The notes beneath the pieces were generated by a model. It ran no database searches. It had not been told where the DNA came from and saw only the letters and a list, made by a program, of their open reading frames with translations. A program made the position numbers and the translations under genes. Positions 25,304 through 35,338 of a DNA stretch of 64,000 bases are shown piece by piece. How positions within the stretch are numbered: the first letter of the stretch is position 1; every line of letters starts with the position of its first letter. Location: the NCBI GenBank assembly GCA_963715575.1, contig OY970250.1, forward strand, positions 2,232,001-2,296,000. The letters run 5' to 3'. Origin of the DNA: AC-32 sp963715575. GTDB lineage: Bacteria; Actinomycetota; Thermoleophilia; Gaiellales; Gaiellaceae.

Positions 25304-25900
25304 CTAGCGGATCTGGGTGATCAGGCCGTTCAGCGCCAGCCGCCGGGCCTCGCCGGCGGAGGAGTCGTACACCTCGACCTGGTACTGCCCGTTCGGATAC
25401 GCGAGATAGACGCTCCTGGGCAACCGCTTCGGTGCAACCAGCAGCCGACCGTCGTCGAGGAGGTTCGAGTGCACGGCCGGGCCGGTCGAGACCTTCTTCA
25501 GATTTTTGTAGGCGTGGTCACCGGGATACGTACCGACGGTGAGGAACTCGGCTCGTCGATCACCTGCAGCGGTGCCTCTCGGCAGGTAGCGCACGTACAC
25601 GCGGCCGCTGTCCGTGACCGTCAGCTCGTACGACGAATCGTCGCGCGGCCCGGCCCAGTAGATCGGATGGCCCAGCGAGTGGGCTGCGCTCGCGAGCTGC
25701 ACGCTGGAGACCAGCACCGGACCGGCAGCCACCTTCGTCGCCGGGCTCGGCTTCCCGTGGTTGAGGAGCAGCCAGCCGACGAGCGCGGCCGCGATGACGA
25801 CCGCAACGCCGAGCGGGAGCAAGCCGGAGATCTCCGAGCGGGCAGTGGGAGTCGCGTCCATGCGATCCGGCGTTCCCGTCCAGGTTGCTCGTTCCTGCAT
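25304..25900 (-). CDS. Membrane-anchored exported protein, unknown function
   Basis: 198 residues. N-terminal cytoplasmic tail, one membrane helix (LLPLGVAVVIAAALVGWLLL) and an extracytoplasmic part with AAHSLGHPIYWAGPRDDSSYELTV in two pieces, VYVRYLPRG, PGDHAYKNLKKV and VYLAYPNGQYQVEVYDSS. The HPIYWAG and beta-strand pattern recurs in actinobacterial membrane proteins of unknown role. ATG 25900 is preceded by GAGGAAAG. It sits between the histidine kinase and the collagen-like gene, all on one strand; a hairpin GTCCCT-ggaacg-AGGGAC (25267-25284) lies downstream. Confidence 0.65.
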   Translation of the reverse strand: MQERATWTGTPDRMDATPTARSEISGLLPLGVAVVIAAALVGWLLLNHGKPSPATKVAAGPVLVSSVQLASAAHSLGHPIYWAGPRDDSSYELTVTDSGRVYVRYLPRGTAAGDRRAEFLTVGTYPGDHAYKNLKKVSTGPAVHSNLLDDGRLLVAPKRLPRSVYLAYPNGQYQVEVYDSSAGEARRLALNGLITQIR

Positions 25901-25914
25901 CAGCCCAGCTTTCC

Positions 25915-27450
25915 TCAGGCGGCGAGCTCTTGGGGCGAGCGCTCGAGCTCGGAGAGCGAGAGCGGCAGCTCGACGCGGACGGTCGTGCCGACGTCGACGG
26001 CGCTCTTCAGCCAGATCCGCCCCCCGTGGCGCTCGACGATCGTCTTGGCGATCGCGAGACCGAGCCCCGTGCCCGGGATCGCGTTCTCGGAGGCACGTGA
26101 GCTGCGGAAGAAGCGCTCGAAGAGCTGATCCTGCTCGTCCTCGGCAAGCCCCAGGCCCGTGTCGATCACCTCGATGACCGCGACGCCGTCGAGCGCTTCG
26201 AGCGACACCTCCACTCGCCCGCCGGAGGGCGTGAACTTGAGCGCGTTGGAGACGAGGTTGTCGAGCACCTGCGCGAGTCGCGCCGGGTCGCCCTGGAGCT
26301 GCACCGGCAGTTCCTGCGTGCTGGACGTCAGCTCGATCTCCTTGGCGGCTGCCGTCGGCAGCGAAGCCTCGACGCAGTTGGCCACGAGCGCCTCGAGGTC
26401 GACCGGCTTCAGCTCGAAGTTGAGCTTGCCCGCGTCGACCTGCGCTAGGAAGAGCAGGTCGCCGACGAGGTCGAGCAGCCGCTCGGAGTTCCGGTCGACG
26501 ATCCCGATGAAGCGCAGCTGCTGGTCGTCGAGCTTGCCTTCTTCGCGCAGCAGCTCGAGATAGCCGCGGATCGAGGTCAGCGGCGTGCGCAGCTCGTGCG
26601 AGACGAGCGAGATGAATTCGTCCTTGAGCCGGTCGAGCTCGCGCAGCCGCTCGTTCTGCGCCGCGAGCAGCTGCTGCGCCGCCTCCGCCTCGGCGCGCGC
26701 CGCGCGCTCGGCGACGAGCAGCAGGCCGCGCTCGTCCGCGTCCTCGCGGAGGCGCCGGTTGTGCGCTGCCAGTTGCCGGGTGACCCGGTTCAGGATCGGG
26801 AACAGCGAGATGTAGAGCGCCAGCAGCGCAAGCGTCAGGATCAGCGCGAGCCGGCCGCGCGCGTCGTCGATGCTGACCGCGACCGCGCGGTAGTCCTGGT
26901 CGAGCCCGACCGCGCCGATCGCGTGCGGGCTGCCCTTCAGCCGCACGGGCACGATCACGCGCAAGATCTTGACGTTCTGGTCCCCGCGCCAGGTGTCGGT
27001 GCGCGTGACGTGCCGCTTGACCGAACCATCGAGCACCTGCCGAAGCTCGGAGGGAAGCTGGGTCTTCGTCCCGATCAAGCGGTGGTTGGCCGCGTAGGTG
27101 ATGGTGCCCTTCGGGCTCAGCAGCCGGCCGCCGAGGACGCCGGCGCTCAGGATGCTGTGGCGGAAGAGCCCGTCGAGCGTCGCCTGTCGGGCCGGCGACA
27201 CCGGGGCCGTGAAGTCGGAGGGTCGCAGCTGGGAATCGAGGTTTGCCGAGACGATCGCCCGTCCCTGGTTCTCGACCGTGCGCTCGGCGCGGTTGGCCAC
27301 CTGCTGGTTGACGAGCCAGGCGATCGCGAGCCCGGCCGCCAGCAGCACCGCGCCCGTGTACAACGCGAAGCGCAGCAACAGCCGGGGCTGATGCTCGTTG
27401 GCGCTTCGCGGCGCCGGGGGCTGGTTGGAAACAGGGGTCTTCGCCATCAT
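25915..27450 (-). CDS. Membrane sensor histidine kinase
   Basis: 511 residues from ATG 27450 (a TTG at 27510 is less likely). TM1 about 26-48 and TM2 about 200-221 flank an external sensor domain of about 150 residues; a coiled stretch (ERAARAEAEAAQQLLAAQN) leads to the DHp box SHELRTPLTSIRGYLELL with His285. The ATPase domain has N box DNLVSNALKFTPSGG, G1 VIDTGLGLAEDE, F box LFERFFRSS and G2 GTGLGLAIAK. No response regulator gene is adjacent. The signal is unknown; nearby surface-protein genes are candidate targets. Confidence 0.93.
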   Translation of the reverse strand: MMAKTPVSNQPPAPRSANEHQPRLLLRFALYTGAVLLAAGLAIAWLVNQQVANRAERTVENQGRAIVSANLDSQLRPSDFTAPVSPARQATLDGLFRHSILSAGVLGGRLLSPKGTITYAANHRLIGTKTQLPSELRQVLDGSVKRHVTRTDTWRGDQNVKILRVIVPVRLKGSPHAIGAVGLDQDYRAVAVSIDDARGRLALILTLALLALYISLFPILNRVTRQLAAHNRRLREDADERGLLLVAERAARAEAEAAQQLLAAQNERLRELDRLKDEFISLVSHELRTPLTSIRGYLELLREEGKLDDQQLRFIGIVDRNSERLLDLVGDLLFLAQVDAGKLNFELKPVDLEALVANCVEASLPTAAAKEIELTSSTQELPVQLQGDPARLAQVLDNLVSNALKFTPSGGRVEVSLEALDGVAVIEVIDTGLGLAEDEQDQLFERFFRSSRASENAIPGTGLGLAIAKTIVERHGGRIWLKSAVDVGTTVRVELPLSLSELERSPQELAA

Positions 27451-27600
27451 GCTCGCCGCTGGGGGAATCGGCAGCGAGCAGCGTTTGCCAAACGGTTTTC
27501 TGCGTTTCAATCAAGCTCGCGCCGCCGTAAATCCCCCTTCCGGGTGAGCGATCTCGCTCGAATCGGGGCTACGGGCTCGCCCGCGGACCGGGCAAACGGG

Positions 27601-27606
27601 CACAAT
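27601..27606 (+). promoter_or_regulatory. Possible -10 box for the acyl-CoA mutase large subunit
   Basis: CACAAT, 7 nt before ATG 27614. It matches the spacing seen at other genes here, with C in place of the first T. Confidence 0.3.
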
Positions 27607-27613
27607 CCGCTCA

Positions 27614-29281
<1,668 letters not shown>

Positions 29282-29320
29282 CTTTGCCGCTACTCTGAGC
29301 GTCGTACTGCATTGACCCCG

Positions 29321-29911
29321 ATGAACTCCGTAGCAGAGACCTTCAGCTCACCGCGGTTCCAGCGCTACATGCTCTGGGTCGGGGTGGTCGTGCTCGCGGT
29401 CGGCGCGGCCGTGCTCGTTGCCACGATCATGGGGGGACAGAGCGGCGCTCCGGTCAAGAACGACAAGGGCTTCCGCCCGACGCTGCCGGCCAAGAGCATC
29501 CCGCTGCGCAACTCGGACGGGGTGCTGATCAAGACGTACACGCAGCTCGACCCGAAGATCCGCTCGGCGGTCACGACCTTCATCGGCACCGCCGTCGCGC
29601 GCCAGCACGTCGACCAGTCCTGGGACGTCGTCGCTCCGACCCTGAAGGCCGGTTACACGCCGGCGCAGTGGAAGAAGGCGAACGACCTGCCGGTCGTGCC
29701 GTATCCGGGCGTCGACACCCACCGCGTCCAGTACTACCTCGACTACGCCTCGACGAAGGAGATCCTCGTCGAGGTCGGTCTCGCCGGAAAGCGCGGCGTG
29801 AGCACACGGCCCGTCACCTTCCAGCTCGGCCTCGTGCCCGGCGAGAAGGGCCGTTGGCAGATCGACTACTGGATGCCGCGCTGGACGCCGCCGGTCCCGG
29901 CGGGCCAGTAG
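29321..29911 (+). CDS. Membrane-anchored protein of unknown function
   Basis: 196 residues. One membrane helix (YMLWVGVVVLAVGAAVLVATIM) near residues 17-38, then an exported domain of about 150 residues with SWDVVAPTLKAGYTPAQWKK, VDTHRVQYYLDYASTKEILVEVGL in two parts and KGRWQIDYWMP. The pattern (length-limited, WDV..P.L..G....W) is like NTF2-type membrane proteins of actinobacteria. ATG 29321 chosen over a TTG 9 nt earlier. It separates the two mutase subunit genes; no link to B12 chemistry is visible. Confidence 0.65.
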   Translation: MNSVAETFSSPRFQRYMLWVGVVVLAVGAAVLVATIMGGQSGAPVKNDKGFRPTLPAKSIPLRNSDGVLIKTYTQLDPKIRSAVTTFIGTAVARQHVDQSWDVVAPTLKAGYTPAQWKKANDLPVVPYPGVDTHRVQYYLDYASTKEILVEVGLAGKRGVSTRPVTFQLGLVPGEKGRWQIDYWMPRWTPPVPAGQ

Positions 29912-29921
29912 CGCCTCTTCG

Positions 29922-30650
29922 CTAGATCTCGATCTCGAGCCCGTCGCGGGCGAGCTCGAAGTCCTCTTCGAGCGGGCGCTCGAACGGCCGGTGCGTGAGC
30001 AGCAGCCGCTTCGCGTGGGCCTCCTCGAAGGCGGCGATCGCCTCCGCGGCGGCGAGGTGCCCGCGCGTGCCGCCTTCCGGGTTCGGGGCGAGCAGCGTCG
30101 CCTCGCAGACGAACAGGTCGGCCTCACGGGCGATCTCGGTCAGCCCGTCGCTGGGGCCCGAGTCGCCGGAGTACCCGACGACCGTCCCGTTGGCAGAGGC
30201 GCGGAAGCCGAACGCGAGCAGCTGGTAGTGCAGCACGCGGTGGGCGGTGATTTCGAAGCCGGCCGCCGTGAACGGCTCGCCGTCGGCGTACTCCTTCAGG
30301 CGGAAGGCTTCCTCGAACATCTCGGGCCGGCCGAGCCGGCCGCCGATCGAGCAGAGCAGCTCGCGGCCCTCGGGCGGGACCCAGAGCTCCGGCTGCTCGA
30401 CTCCCTCGCCCGGGCCGAGCGTCGAGCCCCAGACCCAGGGCACGAGGTCGCCCCAGTGGTCGAGATGCCAGTGCGTGATCGCGATCGCGTCCACCTGCGG
30501 CCAGGCCTCGCGCTCGCGCAGCTTCGCCAGCACGCCCGGGCCGCAGTCGAGCAACAACCGCCCGGGGCCCTCGAGCAGGTAGCCCGACTGCGCGCCGCCG
30601 GGGTTCGGCCAGGCCGGGGAGCAGCCGACGACGGTCAGTTTCACACTCAT
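29922..30650 (-). CDS. MBL-fold metal-dependent hydrolase
   Basis: 242 residues. Metallo-beta-lactamase fold: LTVVGCSPAWPNPGGAQSGY, LLLDCGPGVLAKL, zinc motif THWHLDHWGDL, VVGYSGDSGPSDGL, FVCEATL and LLLTHRPFERP. This is the RNase Z/ElaC-like or phosphodiesterase-like branch of small MBL proteins, possibly a cyclic-nucleotide or general phosphodiesterase. ATG 30650 directly precedes the KLTVVG strand. Its start lies only 12 bp from the divergent mutase small-subunit start. Confidence 0.82.
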   Translation of the reverse strand: MSVKLTVVGCSPAWPNPGGAQSGYLLEGPGRLLLDCGPGVLAKLREREAWPQVDAIAITHWHLDHWGDLVPWVWGSTLGPGEGVEQPELWVPPEGRELLCSIGGRLGRPEMFEEAFRLKEYADGEPFTAAGFEITAHRVLHYQLLAFGFRASANGTVVGYSGDSGPSDGLTEIAREADLFVCEATLLAPNPEGGTRGHLAAAEAIAAFEEAHAKRLLLTHRPFERPLEEDFELARDGLEIEI

Positions 30651-30655
30651 ATACT
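30650..30655 (+). promoter_or_regulatory. -10 box for the mutase small subunit
   Basis: TATACT, 7 nt before ATG 30663. The first T is the first base of the MBL hydrolase start codon on the other strand, so this promoter overlaps that start. No -35 box recognised. Confidence 0.5.
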
Positions 30656-30662
30656 CGCGGAG

Positions 30663-31058
30663 ATGGCCGGCAAGATTCGCGTCGTCATAGCAAAACCCGG
30701 TCTCGACGGGCACGACCGGGGCGCGAAGATCATCGCACGTGCGCTACGCGACGCGGGGATGGAAGTCATTTACACGGGTCTACACCAGACGCCGGAGCAG
30801 ATCGTCGAGACCGCGATCCAGGAGGATGCCGACGCGGTCGGGATCTCGATCCTCTCCGGCGCGCACATGACGCTCGTGCCGCGGATCCTCGAAGGGCTGC
30901 GCGAGAACGGGGCGGAGGACGTGCTCGTCGTGCTCGGCGGGACGATCCCGGCCGAGGACGCCGAGGAGCTGCAGCGCCAGGGCGTCGCGGCCGTTTTCAC
31001 GCCGGGCGCGCCCACGAGCGAGATCGTCGAGTTCCTGCGCGGAAAGGTTCCCGCCTGA
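30663..31058 (+). CDS. B12-binding small subunit of acyl-CoA mutase
   Basis: 131 residues, all one cobalamin-binding domain: KPGLDGHDRGAKIIARAL (Asp15-x-His17-x-x-Gly20, His17 as lower axial Co ligand), VGISILSGAHM, VVLGGTIPAEDAEEL and VFTPGAP. It pairs with the large subunit at 27614, from which it is separated by two genes including one on the opposite strand. Its stop overlaps the enoyl-CoA hydratase start (CTGA). Methylmalonyl-CoA mutase C-terminal domains look the same, so substrate is inferred from the large subunit. Confidence 0.92.
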   Translation: MAGKIRVVIAKPGLDGHDRGAKIIARALRDAGMEVIYTGLHQTPEQIVETAIQEDADAVGISILSGAHMTLVPRILEGLRENGAEDVLVVLGGTIPAEDAEELQRQGVAAVFTPGAPTSEIVEFLRGKVPA

Positions 31059-31822
31059 GCGTTCTCGTCGAGCTCGAGGGGGCGATCGCGACCGTCACGA
31101 TCGACCGGCCCGAGGCGATGAACGCGCTCGACCGGCCGACCCTCGAGGAGCTGCGCAACCGGCTGAGCGAGCTCGCCCGCGACGCCGCGGCGGGCGTGGT
31201 CGTGCTGACCGGCTCGGGCGAGAAGGCCTTCGTCGCCGGCGCCGACATCAAGTACATGAGCGGCCTCTCGGTCGAGGAGGCGACCGCGTGGGGCGAGCTC
31301 GGCCACCGCTGTACGGAGCTGCTGGAGACGATGCGCCAGCCCACGATCGCCGCGATCCAGGGCTTCGCGCTGGGCGGCGGGTGCGAGCTCGCGCTCGCGT
31401 GCGACCTGCGCTACGCCTCTCCGGGCGCGAAGCTGGGCCAGCCCGAGATCAACCTCGGGATCATTCCCGGCTGGGGCGGCACGCAGCGGCTCGCCCGCGT
31501 CTGCGGCCTCGGCGTGGCGAAGGACCTGATCCTCACGGGCCGCCTCGTCGACGCCGACGAGGCCCTGCGCATCGGCCTCGTCAACGCCGTGCACGACCCG
31601 GCGCTCGAGAAGGCCCGCGAGATCGCCGAGCTGCTCGCCTCCAAGAGCCCGCTCGCGCTCGCCGCCGCCAAGCGCGCGGCGAACCACGTGCTCCAGGGCC
31701 GCCACGCCGAGAACCTGCGGCGCGAGGCCGAGGAGTTCGGCCAGCTGTTCGCGAGCGAGGACGCGAAGGAAGGCCTCAACGCGTTCGCCGAGAAGCGCAC
31801 GCCTCACTTCCAGGGTCGCTGA
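31055..31822 (+). CDS. Enoyl-CoA hydratase/isomerase
   Basis: 255 residues if begun at CTG 31055. The crotonase fold needs the first strands SVLVELEGAIATVTIDRP; the first ordinary start, ATG 31118, would remove them. Active-site features: AFVAGADIKYM (oxyanion), IQGFALGGGCELALACDLRY, GQPEINLGIIPGWGGTQRL with both Glu positions present, and the C-terminal helix pattern SKSPLALAAAKRA. Hydrates 2-enoyl-CoA in beta-oxidation. The CTG overlaps the upstream stop as CTGA, which implies translational coupling to the B12 subunit. Confidence 0.88.
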   Translation: MSVLVELEGAIATVTIDRPEAMNALDRPTLEELRNRLSELARDAAAGVVVLTGSGEKAFVAGADIKYMSGLSVEEATAWGELGHRCTELLETMRQPTIAAIQGFALGGGCELALACDLRYASPGAKLGQPEINLGIIPGWGGTQRLARVCGLGVAKDLILTGRLVDADEALRIGLVNAVHDPALEKAREIAELLASKSPLALAAAKRAANHVLQGRHAENLRREAEEFGQLFASEDAKEGLNAFAEKRTPHFQGR

Positions 31823-31837
31823 CAGGCCTTTGGCGTA

Positions 31838-31864
31838 GGGAGGCGGGCGCGTGGCCCGCCTCCC
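31838..31864. terminator. 11-bp perfect hairpin between convergent genes
   Basis: GGGAGGCGGGC, loop gcgtg, GCCCGCCTCCC, in the 54-bp gap between the enoyl-CoA hydratase gene and the convergent secreted-protein gene. No T-tract follows on either strand, as is common for actinobacterial terminators; likely bidirectional. Confidence 0.6.
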
Positions 31865-31876
31865 CGCGAGATCCCG

Positions 31877-32590
31877 CTAGCCGCCCGCGCAGACGGTCGG
31901 CGAGCCCTGGAGGATGTTTCCGATGCCGCTGTCCGGATTGACCTGAACGAGGTCACCGAGCCGCGCCACCGGGTGACCGCACCCGTTGAGCTGCACGAGG
32001 CTCCCGTTGACCGTCGTCGTGCCGGCGCCCTGCACGTTGAGCCCGGCGTTCGCCTTCAGCTCGGCGTTGCCCGAGCTCTTCAGCGAGAGCACGTTCCCGC
32101 TGTTCAGGCTGATCCCCGACGGGTCGACGTGGACCATGCCGTTCGGCCCCAGGAGCGCGATGCCGCCGTCCGCGACATCGATCGAGTACTGCCCGTTCGG
32201 GCTCTGGAAGTGGCCGGTGAATGTGCCGTCCTGCCCGTTCACGCCATTGCAGACGTAGCGCGTGTCCTCCCCGACGGTCAGCGAGACGCCGCCGTTCGCG
32301 CAGTTCGCGCCGGCGTCGCCCATCACGACTCTCTGTCCGGGCGTACCTGGCGCGCCGGGTGTGCCGGGCTGGCCCTGCTGGTTCCAGGTCACCTGCGTCT
32401 CGAACGACGTGCAGTGGCTCATCAGATTCGATGCCGGCAGCGACGGGTCGATCAGCCGCACCGTGCCGACGTTCTTGAGCATGCAGGCCGTGTAGACGGC
32501 GCCTGCGCCCGGAATGGTGGCGTACGCGATGCCTGCGCCTGCGAGGGCCGCGACGGCGATCGCCGCGGCAGCGAGCTTCCAAGACCGCAT
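31877..32590 (-). CDS. Exported beta-helix protein with PAAR-like end
   Basis: 237 residues; ATG 32590 follows GGGGAAGGAA. Signal peptide (LAAAAIAVAALAGAGIAYA), then a Cys-containing region, a short collagen-like linker (QPGTPGAPGTPGQ), and repeats that look like a VgrG/gp5-type triple beta-helix: ISLNSGNVLSLKSSGNAELK, ANAGLNVQGAGTTTVNGSLV. The end CGHPVARLGDLVQV ... GSPTVCAGG resembles a PAAR tip. No other injection-system gene is nearby, so it may be a stand-alone surface spike or simply share the fold. Function unknown. Confidence 0.65.
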   Translation of the reverse strand: MRSWKLAAAAIAVAALAGAGIAYATIPGAGAVYTACMLKNVGTVRLIDPSLPASNLMSHCTSFETQVTWNQQGQPGTPGAPGTPGQRVVMGDAGANCANGGVSLTVGEDTRYVCNGVNGQDGTFTGHFQSPNGQYSIDVADGGIALLGPNGMVHVDPSGISLNSGNVLSLKSSGNAELKANAGLNVQGAGTTTVNGSLVQLNGCGHPVARLGDLVQVNPDSGIGNILQGSPTVCAGG

Positions 32591-32652
32591 TTCCTTCCCC
32601 TCTCTCCCGATGAAACGGTCGAGACGGAGATACACCCCGCGGCGCGCGGTGT

Positions 32653-33540
32653 CTAGGCGCCGATCAGCGAGACCAGCGACGCGCTGAGGGCGAGGTCGTC
32701 GCCGCGCTGGGCCTTCAGCGTCGTCGGCGCCGCCGCCGTCCAGATTTCGACCTGCTGCTTGGGCTTCGCAGCCGAGAGGTCGGTCGGCATGCCCGGCGCG
32801 CCGAGCTTCGGGACGAGCTGCACCTTGGCGTCTACGGGAATGCTCACGAGCACGCGGCGCTTGAGCTGCGACTGGTGCTGGCGCATCGGCCAGGCGCTGA
32901 CGGCGGTTAGCCGAACCTGCACCGCATCCTCGGCGACCGCGACGATCGTCCCGCGCAGCTCGAGCGTGAACGGCGACCCGCGCGGCGCGGAGAAGAGGAG
33001 GTGGGTCGCGCGCTGCAGCCATGGGTAGGCGTCGACCGCCTTGCCGCGTCCGGGGTGGAGCTCGAAGTGCAGGTGCGCGTGCAGCCCGTTCGCGTCGCCC
33101 GAGTCGCCGACGTACCCGACGGGTTGGCCTGCGATTACCCTCGCGCCGTTCTTGAGGCCTTTGGCGTACGCGGTCCCGGCGACGCACTTGCCGCGGTTGT
33201 CGTTCTTCGCGGTCAGGTCGTTGTTCAGGTGGATGTAGTAGTAGTCCGTGCCGCTCGCGCCGTGGAGGTAGAGCATGCAGCCGGCGCTCCCGGAGCGCTT
33301 CCAGAACTCGATCCTGCCCGCCTCGGCGGCGAGCGCGAGGCTCCGCTTGGCGGCCAGGATGTCGATCCCCTGGTGCGCTCCGCCTGCCCGCGGCGCGCCG
33401 AAGTCGTCGCCGTAGGTCGTGCTGCCGAGCACGGGGAAGACGATCTTCTGCGGCACGGCGGCGCCGGCCCCGCCCGCGAGGGTCAGGAGCGCGAGAGCGA
33501 GAACGAGGGTTCCTCGGGCTGTCGTCCGGTGGCTGATCAT
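32653..33540 (-). CDS. Exported M23-family (LytM) peptidase-like protein
   Basis: 295 residues; signal peptide LVLALALLTLAGGAGAA. The lysostaphin/LytM zinc motif is seen as HQGIDI (His-x-x-x-Asp) and HAHLHFEL (His-x-His), with VGDSGDANGL between. Acts on peptidoglycan crossbridges or, when inactive, activates other hydrolases. An added C-terminal beta domain of about 110 residues (LELRGTIVAVAEDAVQV ... KPKQQVEIWTA) is not typical of LytM. ATG 33540 chosen since it starts the signal peptide. Hairpin-forming DNA at about 32630-32652 follows. Confidence 0.85.
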   Translation of the reverse strand: MISHRTTARGTLVLALALLTLAGGAGAAVPQKIVFPVLGSTTYGDDFGAPRAGGAHQGIDILAAKRSLALAAEAGRIEFWKRSGSAGCMLYLHGASGTDYYYIHLNNDLTAKNDNRGKCVAGTAYAKGLKNGARVIAGQPVGYVGDSGDANGLHAHLHFELHPGRGKAVDAYPWLQRATHLLFSAPRGSPFTLELRGTIVAVAEDAVQVRLTAVSAWPMRQHQSQLKRRVLVSIPVDAKVQLVPKLGAPGMPTDLSAAKPKQQVEIWTAAAPTTLKAQRGDDLALSASLVSLIGA

Positions 33541-33586
33541 TGGCTCCGGTCGTGCTCGAAGGGCCGGAGGGTAGCAGAGCGCTCGG

Positions 33587-33592
33587 TAGAGT
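33587..33592 (+). promoter_or_regulatory. -10 box for the etf operon
   Basis: TAGAGT, 10 nt before ATG 33603 of etfB. Confidence 0.4.
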
Positions 33593-33602
33593 CCCGCCCG
33601 CA

Positions 33603-34382
33603 ATGAAGATCGCCGTCTGCGCCAAATACGTCCCGGAAGCGACCGCCGCGCGCCGGATCGACCCCTCCACCAAGCGGCTCGACCGCTCCGGCGAGGGCGC
33701 GCTGAACCCGTTCGACGCGAACGCGGTCGAGGAGGCGCTGAAGTTGAAGGAGGCGGCGGGCGAGGGTGAGGTGGTGATCGTCTCGCTCGGCCCCGAGAAG
33801 GCGCTCGAGGCGATGCGCCGCGCGCTGGCGATGGGCGCCGACCGGGTCGTGCTCGTCTCGGACGGGGCCGCCGCCGGCTCCGACCTCGTCGCTACCAGCC
33901 GCGTGCTTGCAGCGGCCCTCGAGCGGGAGAGCCCCGACCTCGTGCTCTTCGGCCAGCAGGCCAACGACGGCGACGGCGCGGTGCTCTGGGCCGCGGTGGC
34001 CGACCGGCTGCAGCGGCCGCTGATCTCGCAGGTGGCCGAGCTCACGCACGAGGACGGGAAGGTGCGCGGCAAGCGGCAGACCGAGTTCGGCTACGACGTG
34101 ATCGAGGCGCCGACTCCGGCCGTGGTCGCCGTCTCGGACGCGATCAACGTCCCGCGCTACCCGGCGCTGAAGGGGATCATGGGCGCGAAGAAGAAGCCCC
34201 AGGAGACGCTCTCGCTCGGCGAGCTCGACGTCTCGGCTGAGGAGGCCGGCGAGGCCGGCTCGCGCACAACCGTCATGGCGCTCAACGACCCGCCCGCCCG
34301 CGGGGACATTCAGAAGATCGAGGACGACGGCTCGGCCGCGGAGAAGATCGTCCAGTTCCTGCAGGAGCGGAAGGCTCTATGA
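33603..34382 (+). CDS. etfB: Electron transfer flavoprotein beta subunit
   Basis: 259 residues. Binds AMP and pairs with EtfA to take electrons from acyl-CoA dehydrogenases. Landmarks: KIAVCAKYVPEATA, NPFDANAVEEALKLKE, VVIVSLGPEKALEAMRRALAMG (two parts), LVLFGQQANDGDGAVLWA and PRYPALKGIMGAKKKP (recognition-loop lysines). ATG 33603 follows the TAGAGT box; the end overlaps etfA by ATGA. Confidence 0.95.
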   Translation: MKIAVCAKYVPEATAARRIDPSTKRLDRSGEGALNPFDANAVEEALKLKEAAGEGEVVIVSLGPEKALEAMRRALAMGADRVVLVSDGAAAGSDLVATSRVLAAALERESPDLVLFGQQANDGDGAVLWAAVADRLQRPLISQVAELTHEDGKVRGKRQTEFGYDVIEAPTPAVVAVSDAINVPRYPALKGIMGAKKKPQETLSLGELDVSAEEAGEAGSRTTVMALNDPPARGDIQKIEDDGSAAEKIVQFLQERKAL

Positions 34383-35338
34383 AGTTCTTGGTGTTCCTCG
34401 AGCACCACGAGGGCAAGCTGCAGAAGGACGCACTGGGGGTGCTCGGCAAGGCAGCTTCGCTCGGAGAGGCCGAAGCCGTGCTGCTCGGCTCCGGAGTCGA
34501 GCCCCTCGCAGCCGAGGCCGGCCGCTTCGGCGCGCAGCGGGTGCACGTGATGGACGACGTGCTGCTCGACAAGCCGCTGCCGCAGCCGCGCATCGACGCC
34601 CTCGAGACCTTGCTCGGCGAGGGCGGCTTCGACGCCGTCCTGTTCGCGGCGAGCGTGCTCTCCGCTGACGTCGCCGCGGGACTGGCCGCACGGCTCGGCG
34701 CCGGGCTCAACTACGACCTCACTGAGCTCGCGGTGGACGGCGGCGCGCTCGTCGGCAAGCGCCCGGCGCTCGGCGACTCGGTCTACGTCGACGTCGGCTG
34801 GCGCTCCGAGCCGCGGCTCGCGCTCGTTCGCTCGGGCACGTTCGAGCCGCAGGAGAGTGGCGGCAGCGCTGAAGTCGAAAGGTTCGAGTCGCGACTGCAG
34901 GACTTCTCGCTGGCGGCGACGATGGTCGAGCAGGCCCACGAGGAGACCGAGGGCCCGTCGATCGAGGGCGCCGACGTGATCGTCGCCGGCGGCCGCGGCC
35001 TCGGCGGCCCGGAGGGCTTCGCGGCGGTCGAGGAGCTGGCCAAGGCGCTCGGCGGCGCGGTCGCGGCCACGCGTGCGGTCGTCGACGCGGGCTGGTACCC
35101 CTACTCGGCCCAGGTCGGCCAGACCGGCAAGACCGTCTCGCCGAAGCTTTACGTCGCGGTCGGGATCTCCGGCGCGATCCAGCACAAGGTCGGGATGCAG
35201 AGCTCGGGCCTGATCGTCGCGATCAACAAGGACCCGAACGCGCCGATCTTCGAGTACGCCGACCTCGGCGTGGTCGGCGACCTGAACGAGATCCTGCCGA
35301 AGCTGACCGAGCTCGTCCGCGCCCGCCGCGCGGCATGA
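34379..35338 (+). CDS. etfA: Electron transfer flavoprotein alpha subunit
   Basis: 319 residues; FAD-binding partner of EtfB. C-terminal FAD domain: VIVAGGRGLGGPEGF, GAVAATRAVVDAGWYPYSAQVGQTGKTVSPKLYV (in parts), GISGAIQHKVGMQSSGLIVAINKD (in parts), APIFEYADLGVVGDL. ATGA overlaps on both sides tie it to etfB and ETF-QO. Domestic housekeeping type rather than bifurcating, judged by the adjacent ETF-QO. Confidence 0.95.
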   Translation: MKFLVFLEHHEGKLQKDALGVLGKAASLGEAEAVLLGSGVEPLAAEAGRFGAQRVHVMDDVLLDKPLPQPRIDALETLLGEGGFDAVLFAASVLSADVAAGLAARLGAGLNYDLTELAVDGGALVGKRPALGDSVYVDVGWRSEPRLALVRSGTFEPQESGGSAEVERFESRLQDFSLAATMVEQAHEETEGPSIEGADVIVAGGRGLGGPEGFAAVEELAKALGGAVAATRAVVDAGWYPYSAQVGQTGKTVSPKLYVAVGISGAIQHKVGMQSSGLIVAINKDPNAPIFEYADLGVVGDLNEILPKLTELVRARRAA

